The position numbers and the translations under genes are program-made. Below the pieces are notes generated by a model, which saw only the letters and a list, made by a program, of their open reading frames with translations, had not been told where the DNA came from and made no database searches. From Aphidius gifuensis (lineage: Eukaryota > Arthropoda > Insecta > Hymenoptera > Braconidae): DNA of 64,000 nt. Shown piece after piece: positions 33,201-47,220 of the stretch. The DNA is taken from NCBI RefSeq assembly GCF_014905175.1, contig NC_057790.1, forward strand, positions 22,098,469 to 22,162,468, written 5' to 3'. The stretch's first letter is position 1. Every line of letters begins with the position of its first letter.

Positions 33201-36200
33201 ACCAGTATCACCAGCTTGTACCATCATTTCTTTATCACGTATCCAAGCTTCAATTTTTTCAACTTGATTATTAAATTCTAATATATCTTGTGCTTCTTCA
33301 AGACCTCTACCACGATTACCAGATGTCATTAATAATTTTTTCCATGTTGCATGTAATTGTTCAAGTTGATTTTTAATTTCATTACTTGATGGATGTTCTT
33401 GTGATAATAATTGTTCACCTTTTATACGTATTTCTTCAATACGACTTTGATTTGCTGCTAATTCAGCTTGAAAAGCTTGATGTTTTTGTAATTTTTTAAT
33501 TTTATCTTCAAGACTTGATACTTCACCTTTTGATGCTTCAGCTTCAAGTTTTTTTTGTTTTTCATCAATCCATGATTCAGCTTCAGCAACATCACGTACA
33601 AATTGTGCATGTAAAAAGCTTGCTGCTAAACGTTGTTTTCTAGCATCACAAAGTTTACGTATTTTACTACGTTTTTCTGATACTTCTTTTAAACGTTTAC
33701 CAATTGTTATTGAATCAAAATGATTTTGTGCTAGTAACTTATCACCATGTTCTTGTAATGCCATTAATTTTTCTTCTTGTGTTACTAATAATTTTTCAAA
33801 TTCATTATGTTTTTTAACTTGTCCATCAACTTCTTCAACAGTCATACCAAAATTATCACCACTTAATGCAGCTTCTTGTGTTGCTGATAAATTATCAAGT
33901 TGTTTTGCATCACGTAAAAAGAAATGTAAATCAATTAATTGATCAAGATGTACTTTTTTAGTTTGCCATGCAATATGAAGTTTATGTCTTTCATCAAGTA
34001 ATTGATTACATTTTTCTTCAACTTCTGGTGCAGCATAATGTCCAGTTTGTACCATTGCCTCACCAAGATCAAGTACACCACTAAAATTATCTTCTCTAGC
34101 TTCAATTTCACCTTTTAATGCTTCATGTTCAGCTTTAAGTATTTGTGCACTTGCTGCATCACGTACTTTATCCTCAGTTGATAATGTTGCTTTTAAACCA
34201 GCAACCCAATTCATTAAATCTCTAACTTGTGTTAAAAAACGTTGAAGATCACAACTTGCATGAAGTTGATCTTTTCTATGAGCTGATTTTTCTTTAAGTT
34301 CTTCCCAATTTGATAATACAAGTTGTTGTTGTTGATCAATATGTGATGCATTATTACCAGGATATAAAACTTGTAAACGTGATGCATCCTCAACAAGTAC
34401 TTGTAATTGTGCTTGTAAAGCAAATAAATCATTTTCAAAACTTTCATGACGTCTTATTAATGCAAGAACTGAATTTAAATCACGACCAAGATCTTCAGGT
34501 AATGCTGCTTCTTTTTCTTGTATTCTTGATAATGCCTCAGCAACATCACGATGAAAACGATGAATTTCACCAGCTGCTTGAAGACGTTGTTCACGATGAC
34601 GTAATAAATTAAGTAAATGTTGCCATGATTCACCAAGTTGTTCTTGACGTTTTTCAATATCTTGAATATATGGACTTTCATTTGTAATAAGTTTTTTAGC
34701 CAAGGCCTCACATTGATTAAATCTCTCTGAGCCAGCTTCAATTCTATGTTTAAAATCATTAAATTTAGCTTGAAGAATAAGTAAATGCTCATAATCTTGT
34801 CCATAATCTTCAGATGCAGCAGATTGTTCTTGTTCTTTAATCCATTGTTCTAATTCACGACTTTCAAGAAAATATTCATGACGATACATACTTTCCATTA
34901 ATCTTTGTTGTCTTGTTATTGCTAATCTTTGTAATGCACGCATTTGTTGTGCAATAGCTTGTTGTTTACTTGATATTGCTTTACTATCTGGATGTTTAGC
35001 ATTAATCATTGACGTTGCTGTGTGACCCATTTCTTTAACTATACCATCGTATGAATCTAATTCTAGCTCAACGGCCTTGTGTTTAGTTAGTAATTTTGTC
35101 GCAGCATCACGATCTCTTCCATGATCTGTTGAATTTAATACATCATTTTTTTCACTTAACCAACTTTCAACTTCACTAGCTTCAAAGAAAAATTCTTGTG
35201 CACGTAATGATAAATCAAGTGCACGACTACGTTCACCAGCTGTATCTTGTAATGATTTCCATGCATCATCAAGTCCCTGACAAAGTTCTTGTATTTTTTT
35301 TCTTTCTGGATGATTTTGATCAATTAATAATTGACCAGATGTTAATGTTTTATCAATCATTGGTTGATGTCCAATAATTTCAGCTTCTAATTTTTTATGT
35401 TTTTTATGTAATGTTTGTGCTTGATGTAAATTTTGTCCAAGTGTTGTTGATGATGCTTGTGGTAAATGATCATTTATCCAATGTAATTCAGCATCTAATT
35501 CAAAACCAAATTTATGAAAACGTAAACTTTCTTCAAGTGCTTCACGTCTTTTTTTTGCTGGTTCTTTAAGACTACGAAATTTTTTTTGTGTTGCTTGACT
35601 TGTATTTAATATATTTGGTGCATCAAAATGACCTTCATGTGCCATTTCTTCACCCATTGCAACAAGATCATCAACTTTTTGTTCCCATTGATACATATCA
35701 GTTTCAAGTATTTGATGTTTTTTTAATAATTCTTTACAACTTCTTAAATCAATACCAACTTGTTTACTTTGTAATGAATTTTCAATTTCTTCAAGTTTAA
35801 GTCTTGCATCTTCCATTGTTCTATTATAACCATGTTGTGATGCTGCTTGTCTTAATCTTCTTCCTTTTTCTAATGATAATTCAACAAGTTTATTCCATTT
35901 ATTATTTAAATCTTCAAGTGTATGACCAACGTCATTTGAACGATAATTTTTTTCTGATATTAATGCTTTTCCTGCTTTATTAACAGCACGTAATTGACCC
36001 TCATTTGCTCTTAATTCTCTTTCAAATGCTTCATGTTTTTGTAATTTACGTTCAAGATTATTTAAATCTCTGTAATTTTCATCAGCAGCAATTTTCATTT
36101 TATCACCAAGCCAATCAGAAAGATCATCAACTTCAGCTGAAAATTTTTGATAATTTTCTGATGCTTTAAGTGCAGCAAAATGTATTTGTGCTGTTTCTTT

Positions 36201-39200
36201 AACAGCAATACGACGTGCAATAACTTGATTTCTTTTTTCATTAATAAATTCTTTTTCATAATGATTTTGTAATATTAATTTATCAGCTGTATCATTAAAT
36301 ACATTTAATCTATCATCTTGTGCATGTAATGTACTTTCAAATTTATGATGATTTTTTAATAATGCTTCAACATCATCAAGTGATTTACCAAGATCTGTAA
36401 ATTCAAGAAATAGCTCATGTGCACTTGTTGTTGCTTCAATTTGATCAGCTTCACGATTAAACTGTTGTAGCTCAAGACATTGACGTAACCATTCTTCTTT
36501 ATTATTCCAATCATTAACAACTTGTTGATAAAGACCATGTAATTTATCAAGACGTTCATTAACTTCATTTAAACCTGGATTTCTATTTAATAATTGTTTA
36601 CCAAGTTGTTCAACTTCTCTAAATTCATCTTCATGTGTTTTAATATCATCACCAAATTCATTATGTATTTTTTGTAATTTTTCAGCTGTTGCAATATCTC
36701 TAACTGGTTCTTCAGCTTTCATTGAATCTTTAATATCATTTGCCCAATTAATAAGACTTTTTGAACTATTCATAAATATTTGTTGTCCAACAGCATCCTC
36801 AAGACGTGATCTACGTTCTTTAGCTTTTGTTTGTACTTTATTCCATAATGATTTAATTTCATTTTGTCGTGTATTAACATTATTATGTTCATTTGGATAT
36901 GAACTTTTAACACTATTTGCTAATAAATTAACTTTTCTAACTTTTTCTTCAACTGGTGCTAATTCACGTTCTAAATGTTGATGTCTACGTTGTAATGCTT
37001 GTACTGTTTTTAAATCAGGACCAATTTCAGCAGTATCAAGTTGTGTTATTTTTTCATGCATCCAATCATTTGCTTCATCACATGTTCTATTAAATAATTC
37101 AACACTTGATGCACCCTCAAGACTTTTTTCTTTTTGTGCTTTAAGCCAATTTAAATGATCCCATAATTGATGTATATGTCGTTGTCTTGATTTAACTTTA
37201 TCCAATTGACTATGTCCTTGTTTAACAAAATCATCAACAGCATTATCAATAGCCTCAACACGTTTACCAGATGCTGATAAATCAGTTAAAAATTTTTCAT
37301 ATTTTCTTTTAGCTGTTTCAACATTATCACGTGAATCATCAGCACGTAACATTTTTTCTTTATCTTTTATCCATTTTTCAAAATCATCACATTCACGATA
37401 AAAACCATATAATCTTATTGCATCTTCAAGTAATGCATGACGTTTTATTGCTAATTCATGTAATTCATTATATGTATCATTAATTTTTTTTTGTCGTTTT
37501 TCAACATTATCATTGTCATTAATAATTTTACGTTTTATTGGTTTAACTGTTGATTTAATTGATTTTGTACGTCTAACTGGTATTATTTGATTAACCATTT
37601 TAGTTTTTTTAACACGTTGTGTAACACGTACTTTTTCTTGTTTTTTAACTTGTACTTGTATGACTTTTGGTTCAATTTCACGTACATAATTTGCTGGTAC
37701 AAAACCATCAGTACCATCAATTTTTCTAACATTCCACCAATCTGGATTTGTTTTATTAATAATAAACATTATTTCACCTTTAGCCATATGCATACCTTGT
37801 CCACTAAATGGATATAAACTTTTAACTTGTGGTACTAATCTATCTTCTAATATTGTACGTGGTTCAATACGTTCAATTATTTCATCAACCCATTCATCTT
37901 GTGGTACTAAACGTATTTCTTTACTCCATTCTTCTTGTTCAAGTTCAGCAACTGGTCTTGGATCAGCTGTTAATTCTAATGTTGATATACCAGCGTGTAT
38001 TAATTTTTCAGCTTGTAAATTAAGTGATTGTACATCACCTTTATATGCATTTAATTCACCTTCAAGATCTTTATGACGTTGTAATAATGCTTGTGCACTT
38101 GGTTCATCAATACCATAATCAACAGATGCAACTAATGCCATTTTTTCATTCATCCATGAATCAGCTTCATTTGCATCAGCATAATATTGAAATGCTTCAA
38201 CAGCATCATCAAGTTGTTTTTTTCGCAATGCTGATAATTCTTCAAGTACACGACAATGTTCTTGTAATGAATCAATACGATTTTTAATTTCAATTGATGA
38301 TGAATGTTTATCTGATATTAACTTTTCACCAGCTGTACATAATTGTTCAGATTTTGGTCTACGTAATTTCATTTCATCTTGTAATGTTTTATGTTTTTGT
38401 TGTAATGATAATACAGCACGTAAATCTTTAGCTGATATACCAGCTTTACATATTCTTTGTTTTTCAACAAGCCATGATTCTTCATCTTCATGATCTTGTA
38501 AAAAATGATAAAAATTTCTTGCATCTTCAAGACGTCCTTTACGTTCTTTACTATTTTCAACAAGTTCATCATATGTTTTATTTAATAAATCAATTTTTTG
38601 TTGTAATAATGGTGTTTTATCATCTTTATTTGTTGATGATGTTTGTTGATTTAAATGTTGTAATGCATGTCTACCAAGACGACGTTGAGTTTCACCAAGT
38701 GCTGTTACTTGTAATTCTTGTAAACTATGTTTTTGTAATAAATCTTCAACACCTAATAAATGTGGTCCAACATCTGTACTTTGAAAATTAAATTGTAATT
38801 CTTGTATACTTGTTAATGTTGCATCAATTTCTCTCATTAATGACATTAATGATGATAATGATGATAAATTTAATTTATGATGATCAAGAAGTTTTATTAA
38901 TTCTTTCCAACGTTCAAGTACTTCTTGTTCACGATTACGTACTCTTTCTAAACCATGATAATTTTCTTTAACAAGTTCTTCTGACATATTTGTTAAATCA
39001 TGAAAACGTTCTTCACGTGCAAGTATATCAGCACTTATTGCTTCATGTTTTTTAACAGTTGCATCAACTTGTGATAAATTACTACCATAACGAGGATCAG
39101 ATAATACTTGTATCATTTCTTTTAAATAACCTTCACGTAATACACTTTTTTTTTCAAATTTATAATTAAGTTGTTCAAGACGTTCTTGACGTAATAATTC

Positions 39201-42200
39201 AGCTCTTAATGATACTTCACGACGATGTTCAGCACGTTCAAGTTCAATCCAATTTCTTTCAATATCTCTTATTAATTGTCCTTCTTGTGGTATAAATGAT
39301 GGTTGATTTAATGATTTTAATTGTGTATTTATATTAAAATAAAGTACTTCAATTTCTGATCTTTCTTTGTATTTTGGTGGTTTTTCAATTGTTCTGTATT
39401 GTTTAAATGATAATAATTCACGTTGTATGCCTTCTAATGAATTTGGAAAATCACGATTTTCAAGTTGCTTTATTTTTAATTTAATCCATTCTAATAATTT
39501 TGATGTTAATGAACCATAATTTATTTTCATATTATCAGCAGTCATAACTTGTCCAACAATATTTGCAATTCTTTTACCACTTTTTTTTTCATTTTTCATT
39601 CTTGCAAATGTATGATAATACGATGCAACATATGTCATTATTGATTTTTCATCTGGACGTTGTGTATCAACATCTTCAGCATCAAGAAGACGTGGTATAC
39701 CAAGTTTATCATTTGCAGCATCAAATGCATAATTAAGATTATCAATATTTTTACCAACTTGTAAATCAGACCATGTTATAACATCTGGTCTATGGGCATG
39801 TATAAGAGCATTAAAACCAAGACCAGTTCGCCAGGATCCTATAAAATACAAAAAATTTATAATTTAATATACCTATAAGTATATTTTTAATTTTTAAAAA
39901 AATATTTAACTCTTCAATTATTTACCAGTAAAATCTTGAATATTAACATCTGGATATCCATTTGTTTTTCTTTGACACCATAATAAAAGTGCATCCTTGG
40001 CTGATTTTTTTTCACTGCTTTCATTTTCTTCATCAACATCAATCTCAATTTCCTGTATTTGAAAACGTAATATAATTGTCCATATGAGACCAAGTATCAA
40101 TCTTGGATTTCCATCAACAATATCCTCGGCACCAATACTTTCCAGTCGTACCTTGAATAATATATATATATTTTAATTATTTTAACGACAAACATCATCA
40201 ACAGTAATTTAGAAAATTAATCAAGATATAACTAACTATAAAAATTTTTTTATATTCTTGAATACTTTTTTTTTTATCTCAAAAAAAAGCCTTGAATTAT
40301 AATTTCATGAGAATGAGTAATACAAATTCCAAATGAGTGAATATATTAACCAACGAATGGATCACAGAGTATAAAAGGCAGTCAAGTAAAATTAAATAAA
40401 CAAGACAAACCGCAAAAAAAAAAAAAAAACATAAAATAAAAAAGATACTTAAGAAAAAAAATTTTAAAAAAAGGCATAATTTTTAAATAGGCAAAAAAAA
40501 TATATGACGAAGGCAAAGCAAGATGTAAAAAACCAAAAAAAAAAAGCATTCTTCGTGACCATCTCAATTATTATTTTCTTGGAAGAAGAAGAATGCACAA
40601 AACGTTATTTTAAACATTCAAGAAAAACTTATCAGTTTAGTATTGCGGTAAAATTTTATTTGTAGAGAGGGAAAAAAAAAAAAGACAAAGAGAGAGAAGT
40701 TAAAGAAAAAAAAAAAAACCAAGTGTTGCATTTTACAAATATTTTTTAATATTTGAATGTATACAAGTTGGTGGAGGTGGTGGTTGAGTTTGTGTACACC
40801 AAGTTGAATCGCGGTTATTAGCGCGATCTTTGGAATGCAGTTTGATCGCTTATGCACCATATCAAGGCCACTGGAAAATGAAAATTAAAAATACTATTCT
40901 CTTTTTCTCTAAAAAAAAAAAATATTAATCACCAAAAAAAAAAAATGATGAATTAATATTTCGAGAAAATTAAAATAACAACAGTGAGCTGGTGTCATCA
41001 AACTGGGTCAAACATGCGAGACAAATATGTGATGACGTTTTATCATTGATTAATATTCAAATATGAAAAGTAAAAAAAATACAGACAGTTAATTTATATC
41101 TTATCAATTGAAATAATAATTTATGGAAACATATTAAGTCTGCACTTGTGCTGATGCCAACCATGCGTTGATTAAAAATGACAGAATGTTGTGTTAATAT
41201 ATCCGTTACTATTTTTTTATTTTTTTTTTCTATCGTGCAAGTAATTTAAAAATTTATATTTATAATAATAAATTCGAATATAAATTGCATACAATCACGT
41301 TGAAATTAAAATAAATATAAATATTATAAAAAAAAAGGTGTGTGTATGTTATTCTTTGAGTATCGTGGTGAGAATAAAAAATAAGTCAACCAGTGAGACC
41401 TTACGGTACTTGTCGTTAATAATCACATGCCTGAATGACATCAGTGCATTCCTATTTTTAGACTTTCACCGAGTAAGGTGAAACAAGTAATTATTTTGTC
41501 AATAATATTTTTTATTTTTATTCATTTGATTTTATACTTTTGTTGGAGTCATTGAACCAGACCATTTCGAAACTCGACAATTATAAATAAATATATTTGC
41601 TTGAAGAAAAATATTCAAGGTCTTTTTTTTTTTTCAAATAATTAGATTAAATTTTAACAGAACAATATCATAATCTAGTAGCTTCATTGCCACCAAGTTT
41701 ATTTTTACCAAAACAAATAATTACTATTCTTTTAATTCTATTAATTTTTTATTTGTCAATAGTAGTTGGTTGATAGCTCAAGTAAATATCAATGATGACC
41801 TCGAGAAATCCACATTCCATTCAGCTGATAAAATAATGATCGTCACTCTTTATCAAAACATTAGTGACTTTATTATTTTTCATCATCTTTTGTGTTTATT
41901 TTTTTATTTTTGAATTTAACATTTTAATATAAAATTTAGATTAAACAATATGTTGAAAAATACATTTCATCAGACAAAAAGACTCTGAACTCTTTGGCTA
42001 TTTATTTGTGCTTCTTGTATTATCTAGAAAACGACTTTATTTACGATCAACCAACACGTCAATGTCGTCACAAATAGATAATAATTTTTCTACAAATGCT
42101 TTTGTTTTTTTTTTTTTTCGTTTTTCTGTGTCTTGTCTTGTCATTCTCTGGGAATCTTTTTTTTTTTTTTTATTCATCATAATAAAATCAATTGAAAGAG

Positions 42201-45200
42201 TTGCATAAAAATAAAAAAAAATAGCCAACAACAACAACAACTTCTCGTCTACGTTCATCGACACCGACTGACGTTCTACTTCCGCTGTATTAGCGGTTTT
42301 TTTTTTTAAATTCTGTTTCTAAGTCCATGGACAGTTGTCGATTCTATCATATATGTTTGTAACGAGTCTGCAACTCTTGTCGTTCTTGGTATGTTTCTTA
42401 CTTAACGTCTCTTCTTAGCTACACATGGATTGATAATCTATCTTCTTTATAAATAATTAAATAGACATATTAAAATATTTTTAAATTTAAAAAATATACA
42501 CGATTTTATATTAAATCCTGACAATTATTCTCTTTTTTTTTTTAGTTTTGTTAATAAAGTTTTTAAATGTAGTTCTTCCTATTGCATGATAGACTTTCTC
42601 AAGTTGCTATTATTACAAGTTTTAATTTCACACACACAAAATATATAATTATGTGCATTGTCATTTTTAAATGATAAAATTCCATTCTTTATTTTATTTT
42701 TTCTTACTCTTACTTATTTTTATTATGATGAAAATGAAATTTATGATTAAATTTATGGTCAATAAGTAAGATTAACTCATTCATCATGATGATGACGATG
42801 ATGATGGTGATTACAATGATTATAATGATAATCAATAAATTGATAATATCATATGTCAATATTAAATTGTACTCTCTGTACTTTTCTTGTTGTTCAAGAA
42901 TCACGGTCTAGCAACTTTTACACGGTCACTGAACTCATCATTGCTGCACCAGTTCCATCTCTTTTTTTATTTTATTTTATTTTATTTCACCAATAATCAT
43001 ATATATTTAACATTTTTATTTTTTTTTCTTTTATTTATTTTTATTCTTATATTTTTTATCTTTATTTAAACATCACAGCTTCTTTCGTTTCGCCACTTTA
43101 AATTTATATTGCTCTTAAAATGTCCAAATAAAACTTCTACAATTTTTTTTTTTTTTTTCTTTTTTAAAATACATTTATGATACGACCTTTTGGCATGTTA
43201 AATTCCACTCAAGACATGATTAATAGGCTGTTAAATTTAAATTTCAATTATGAAAAAAAAAAAAAAATTATAAGTGAAAATAAAATATTGATCTTGAAAA
43301 ATATATTTAATTATTTTAAAGCATCAAATTTTATTTTTATTTTATATAATTTATTCATTTTTTCAATTGAATAATTCATTCATAATAATACCGTTAAATA
43401 TATTTAGTATTTTAATTCACAAATATATTTAAAATACTTTTTAAATTTCACATAATAAAAAAATAAAAAGAAAAAAAAAAAAGATTAACTTATTTTTATA
43501 TGAAAAAATTGATAAATTATTTAAGTTTTTTCTTGTTAAATCATGCATCATCAACATGTTGATGTATAAGTTGACTAAAATTATATCATATTAATATTTT
43601 TTCAATATTATTTATAATAATTTTTGGTTTCTCTATTATTATTACTTGTTGATGGTCATCTACCTATGCGCTTTGATGATTTTTTTACTCATAAATATTA
43701 TTGCAAATTTCATTACGCTTGGGTTGCTGTTGTTGTTGTTGTTGTTTTTCTATTTTTTCATCCGGTATATACATTGAATAATAATAAAGTAAAACGCATC
43801 GTCTACCATAAACCACCATTTGAATTTTGTTGTTAATATAAAAATTTATTTATATTTTAACTATTGCATGTTATTTTAAAACCCATTATGTCATAAGCCA
43901 CCAAGCATAGAGGCCATTCATGAGAAGCTTTACACTTCAGGGGCTTTGACTTTAATTCGCGAAAAAAAAAATATATAAAACAGGTATTCAATCACGATAT
44001 CTTAGGAGTTTATTAATTCTTTTAAAAAACTAGAACAATATTGACTTGTTGTTGTTGTTTAGATAAAAACAAAATGAAATATTGATAATAAAAAGAAAAA
44101 AAAAAAAAGCCACGTGATAAATTATGTAAATGATTAATAAAATATTTACCTTTGTGTGTAAAAATGCCAAAGATTTATTGACATTTTCAATTTTATGTAC
44201 TCGCATACGTCCATTGTTTGGTTTTGCAAGTCTTTCACCAGATATTATTTCCAATAATTTTAAAAGTTTTTTTCCATCAGCAAGATCAGTAAATAAATCC
44301 TCAACTTCCATACGTGCCTGTTAATTAAATTAATATATATTATTTAATAATTAAATTATTTTTAATAATGTAATTATTATACTGGGTATATATTTTTTAC
44401 CTTTAGTAAAAATGAATTTATCCATTTTGTAAATGTTTTTTTTTGTATATGAAGACGTTCTTCTTGCAGGGCTTTAATTCTGCCCTGCTCGAATTTAAGT
44501 ACATCCTCACGTTGAGTCATTCTTCTTTGTATTTGGGTTGAATTATTGTAACGATTAAATCGTGACGACGACGACGACAACGAATTATATGATAAATTGT
44601 TGTAGATTTGTTGGGGTACGGCGTGTTGTTCAACGCCGGTCTCATACTGCGCCCCTAAAAAAATTAAAAATATATTTTATTAATCAAAAAATTCACTTCA
44701 ATTATATTATCAAAATTATAAACTTGTATTTTATATTTTTAATTTTTTTTTTTTTTATCGTGCTGTATTTACGAGAGAACCATCAGAGCCAACCAACCTG
44801 TCTTCGAGGTGCTTAAAAAAATCTCAACTAATGATATTCGATATGGTTTTTTTTATGCCGGATAAAATAAATATCGTGGGATTATGATTTTTTACTTAAT
44901 AAAAAATATCATAATTATTTAAATAAAAAAAAAAAAAGATAAGCTTTGAAAAAAATTATTTTTATTTTTTTTCTTTTGAATAAAAATTCTCTTGATAAGA
45001 AAAAAAAAAAAAAAAAAAAAGATAATAGAAAAATGAGTCATATGATGTTGTTTAAATTATTAACATTTGTTGGGAATATAATATAATTTTATAAATTACA
45101 AAATATGTCTAAATGTTTACTATGAAGATGACGTCGTCAAGCATGACGAGCTGGTAATTTTTACTCCCATGTTGTACAACACGTGCGAGTACAAAAACTT

Positions 45201-45480
45201 CTTGGGTTACAGCAAAAAAAATGATGATGATGATGACAAGATAATAATGAGAAATTTTTTTTTTTGTTTTAAATGCAATTAGAGGTGTAAAATATATATA
45301 AAATATAATTAATATAAAAAAACAATATCGTTTTTGTTTTTTTTGAATTAATTAATATATTTTGATTTGATTGATTGACTTACATTCATTGAGATTCATA
45401 TGATTCATTTCATTGTAAAATTGAGTATATGGATTATGCCTGTCTTCTCGTCTGGGTCGACCGTAATAATGATACGGCAT
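27208..45480 (-). CDS. kst: Beta-heavy spectrin (karst)
   Basis: This is the apical spectrin subunit that crosslinks actin under the apical membrane of epithelia as a tetramer with alpha-spectrin. Eight coding exons join in phase: 45384-45480, 44401-44654, 44150-44317, 39926-40151, 28151-39838, 27920-27991, 27539-27576 and 27208-27453, giving 4262 residues (Drosophila karst is of similar size). Order: a short N-terminal extension (MPYHYYGRPRREDRHNPYTQ); CH1 (TFTKWINSFL through ENVNKSLAFL); CH2 (DALLLWCQRKTNGYP and on); about 30 spectrin repeats; an SH3 domain near residues 915-970 (VKSLYPFSGQGMHMAKGEIM, at about 37680-37850), the mark of beta-heavy spectrin; a PH domain near residues 3815-3925 (WKQYFTVLCGQLLCFFKDYN); then polyQ and a Pro-rich tail (PPIPPRGAPPPVPVRSPS). 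It ends SNFFGRRKKPSQS. One 11.7-kb exon carries most of the rod. Reading through the donor at 28150 would give a shorter isoform ending in a stop at 28128. Confidence 0.96.
40152..44149 (-). other. 4-kb intron of karst
   Basis: It separates CH1 coding from the exon VRLESIGAEDIVDGNPRL. It is A/T-rich with GC-richer patches at 40750-40870, 41380-41470 and 42235-42450 that could be regulatory or alternative first exons. No frame within it is supported as a gene. Confidence 0.7.
44655..45383 (-). other. First coding intron of karst
   Basis: It lies between GTAAGT after the first exon and the acceptor before GGGCGCAG. A/T-rich; nothing else seen. Confidence 0.75.
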
Positions 45481-47197
45481 TTTTAAATTGAATTATTTTT
45501 TTAATTTAATCACTAAACTGCATTTATTTAAATTCAATGTTATTGATTAATAAAAAGTAAACTAGTTATTGAAAAATTATAAAATAATTAGTCAATAATT
45601 TATAGATTAGTCATCAAACATAAAAAAAAGTTTCAAGTTTTATTTGTTAAACCGAGGACACTTCTAATGCGTTTGAAAACTGTTGTACAACTAATTTGAG
45701 CGTATATTTTTGAGTTAGCTAAAGTCCACTAACTCGGTTCTTATCATTATGTTTATGTATTGGTATTTTTTTTTTTTAAGGTGAAAACAAATGCAATGGT
45801 TTTGTATATATACATAAGACATACAGGTGTATTAGTGAGAATGAAAAAAATATCTGGGAGTGTGACACATTGCTATTGAACACTATACAAAATGACAAAT
45901 CATAAAAAAAAAAAAAAAGAAAAAAAATCAAAGATAAGATGATTGTCTAATAATAAAAAATAAAAAAAAAAAAACCTGACTCTTTTTAAGGTGAATAGTT
46001 TAAGCAACTTTATAAATAAATTTTTCTTTTTTTAAATAATTATTCGATTACTGATTAAAAAACAAAAAAAGATTTTTATTTTTTTTGTGTATTTCTACAA
46101 AATTATTAAATAATTTTTTTTCTTTTTTTAATTATTTACTATTACAATGATTAATTTATTTTATAATAAAAAATAATTTACAATAATATTTAGCAAAAAA
46201 CAAACATACAAGAAAAATAAATTTGATTTAAAAAAAAAAACGAGTTTTTCAAGTTTTTCATTTTAAAATAAATATAAGAAATATTTATTTTGCTTTGATA
46301 AATAAAAATTTCACAATGACAAGAATTTAAAAAATTTATAAATCGAATATTTTTTAATGGTTGAGTGAAAAAAAAAAAAAAGAGTTGTGTGAATTTAACG
46401 AAGCGATGTTTGACGGAATCGCATGGATGACCTCGCGGTTGCTGTATAAGGTGCAGTCGAGAAAGAGGAAGTAAATATTACAATATATATATGGTTGTGT
46501 TTTTAAAATGAGGAGAAAATCTGAGTAAGTCATAATAAAAATATAAAAGTAGGTATAAATAAAAAAAAATGAATAAAAAATTTGGCATATATATTGATAA
46601 ATTTCTATAGAAAATTTTTTTCAATTTTGACCATATTGAATCGCATCATCACCATTATCATCACATTATTATCATACAGATGTTATTTTTTTTTGTTATT
46701 TATATGTTACTTGTTTTTTAAATTTATTTATTATTATTATTATTTTGATTCTTGATGTTTATCAGGATGTTGCACGATGCTACACAAGCGGAAATACGGT
46801 GTACGAATCGAGTTTGTCAGCTTGTCAGAATGAATGGTTTATGTTGGAGTAAATTTACACGAGAATGACCATAATGATATTTGAGATGTCAACCATATAT
46901 TTTTTTTTTTAATAAATAGTGTCAATTACAAAAAAAAATTATATTATTTTTGTTGTATTGACATTGTTGACTTCATTGAAACACACGGGGAAAATTTAAA
47001 AAAAAGCAATAAAATTTCTATCATTAAACGTTGAAAAAAAGTCGGGTTATTTTTGAAAAATAATTTTTAAAATTAATCCTACAAATAAGTACGTATTTTA
47101 ACGAACCAAATGAAAAAAAAATTAGTCGAAAATGTTTACTTGTTAACGCGGAGGATCGAATTATCAATTTGTAAATTTTTTTGTATTATTTTGCGCA

Positions 47198-47220
47198 ATC
47201 ATCATCATCATCATCATCAT
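47198..47220. repeat. ATC trinucleotide microsatellite
   Basis: About seven consecutive CAT/ATC units in non-coding DNA. Confidence 0.8.

Noticed and set aside
31148..38791. Several plus- and minus-strand open frames of 64-109 residues inside the karst rod
   Set aside because: They are shadows of the long spectrin frame, with no independent starts, domains or splice structure.
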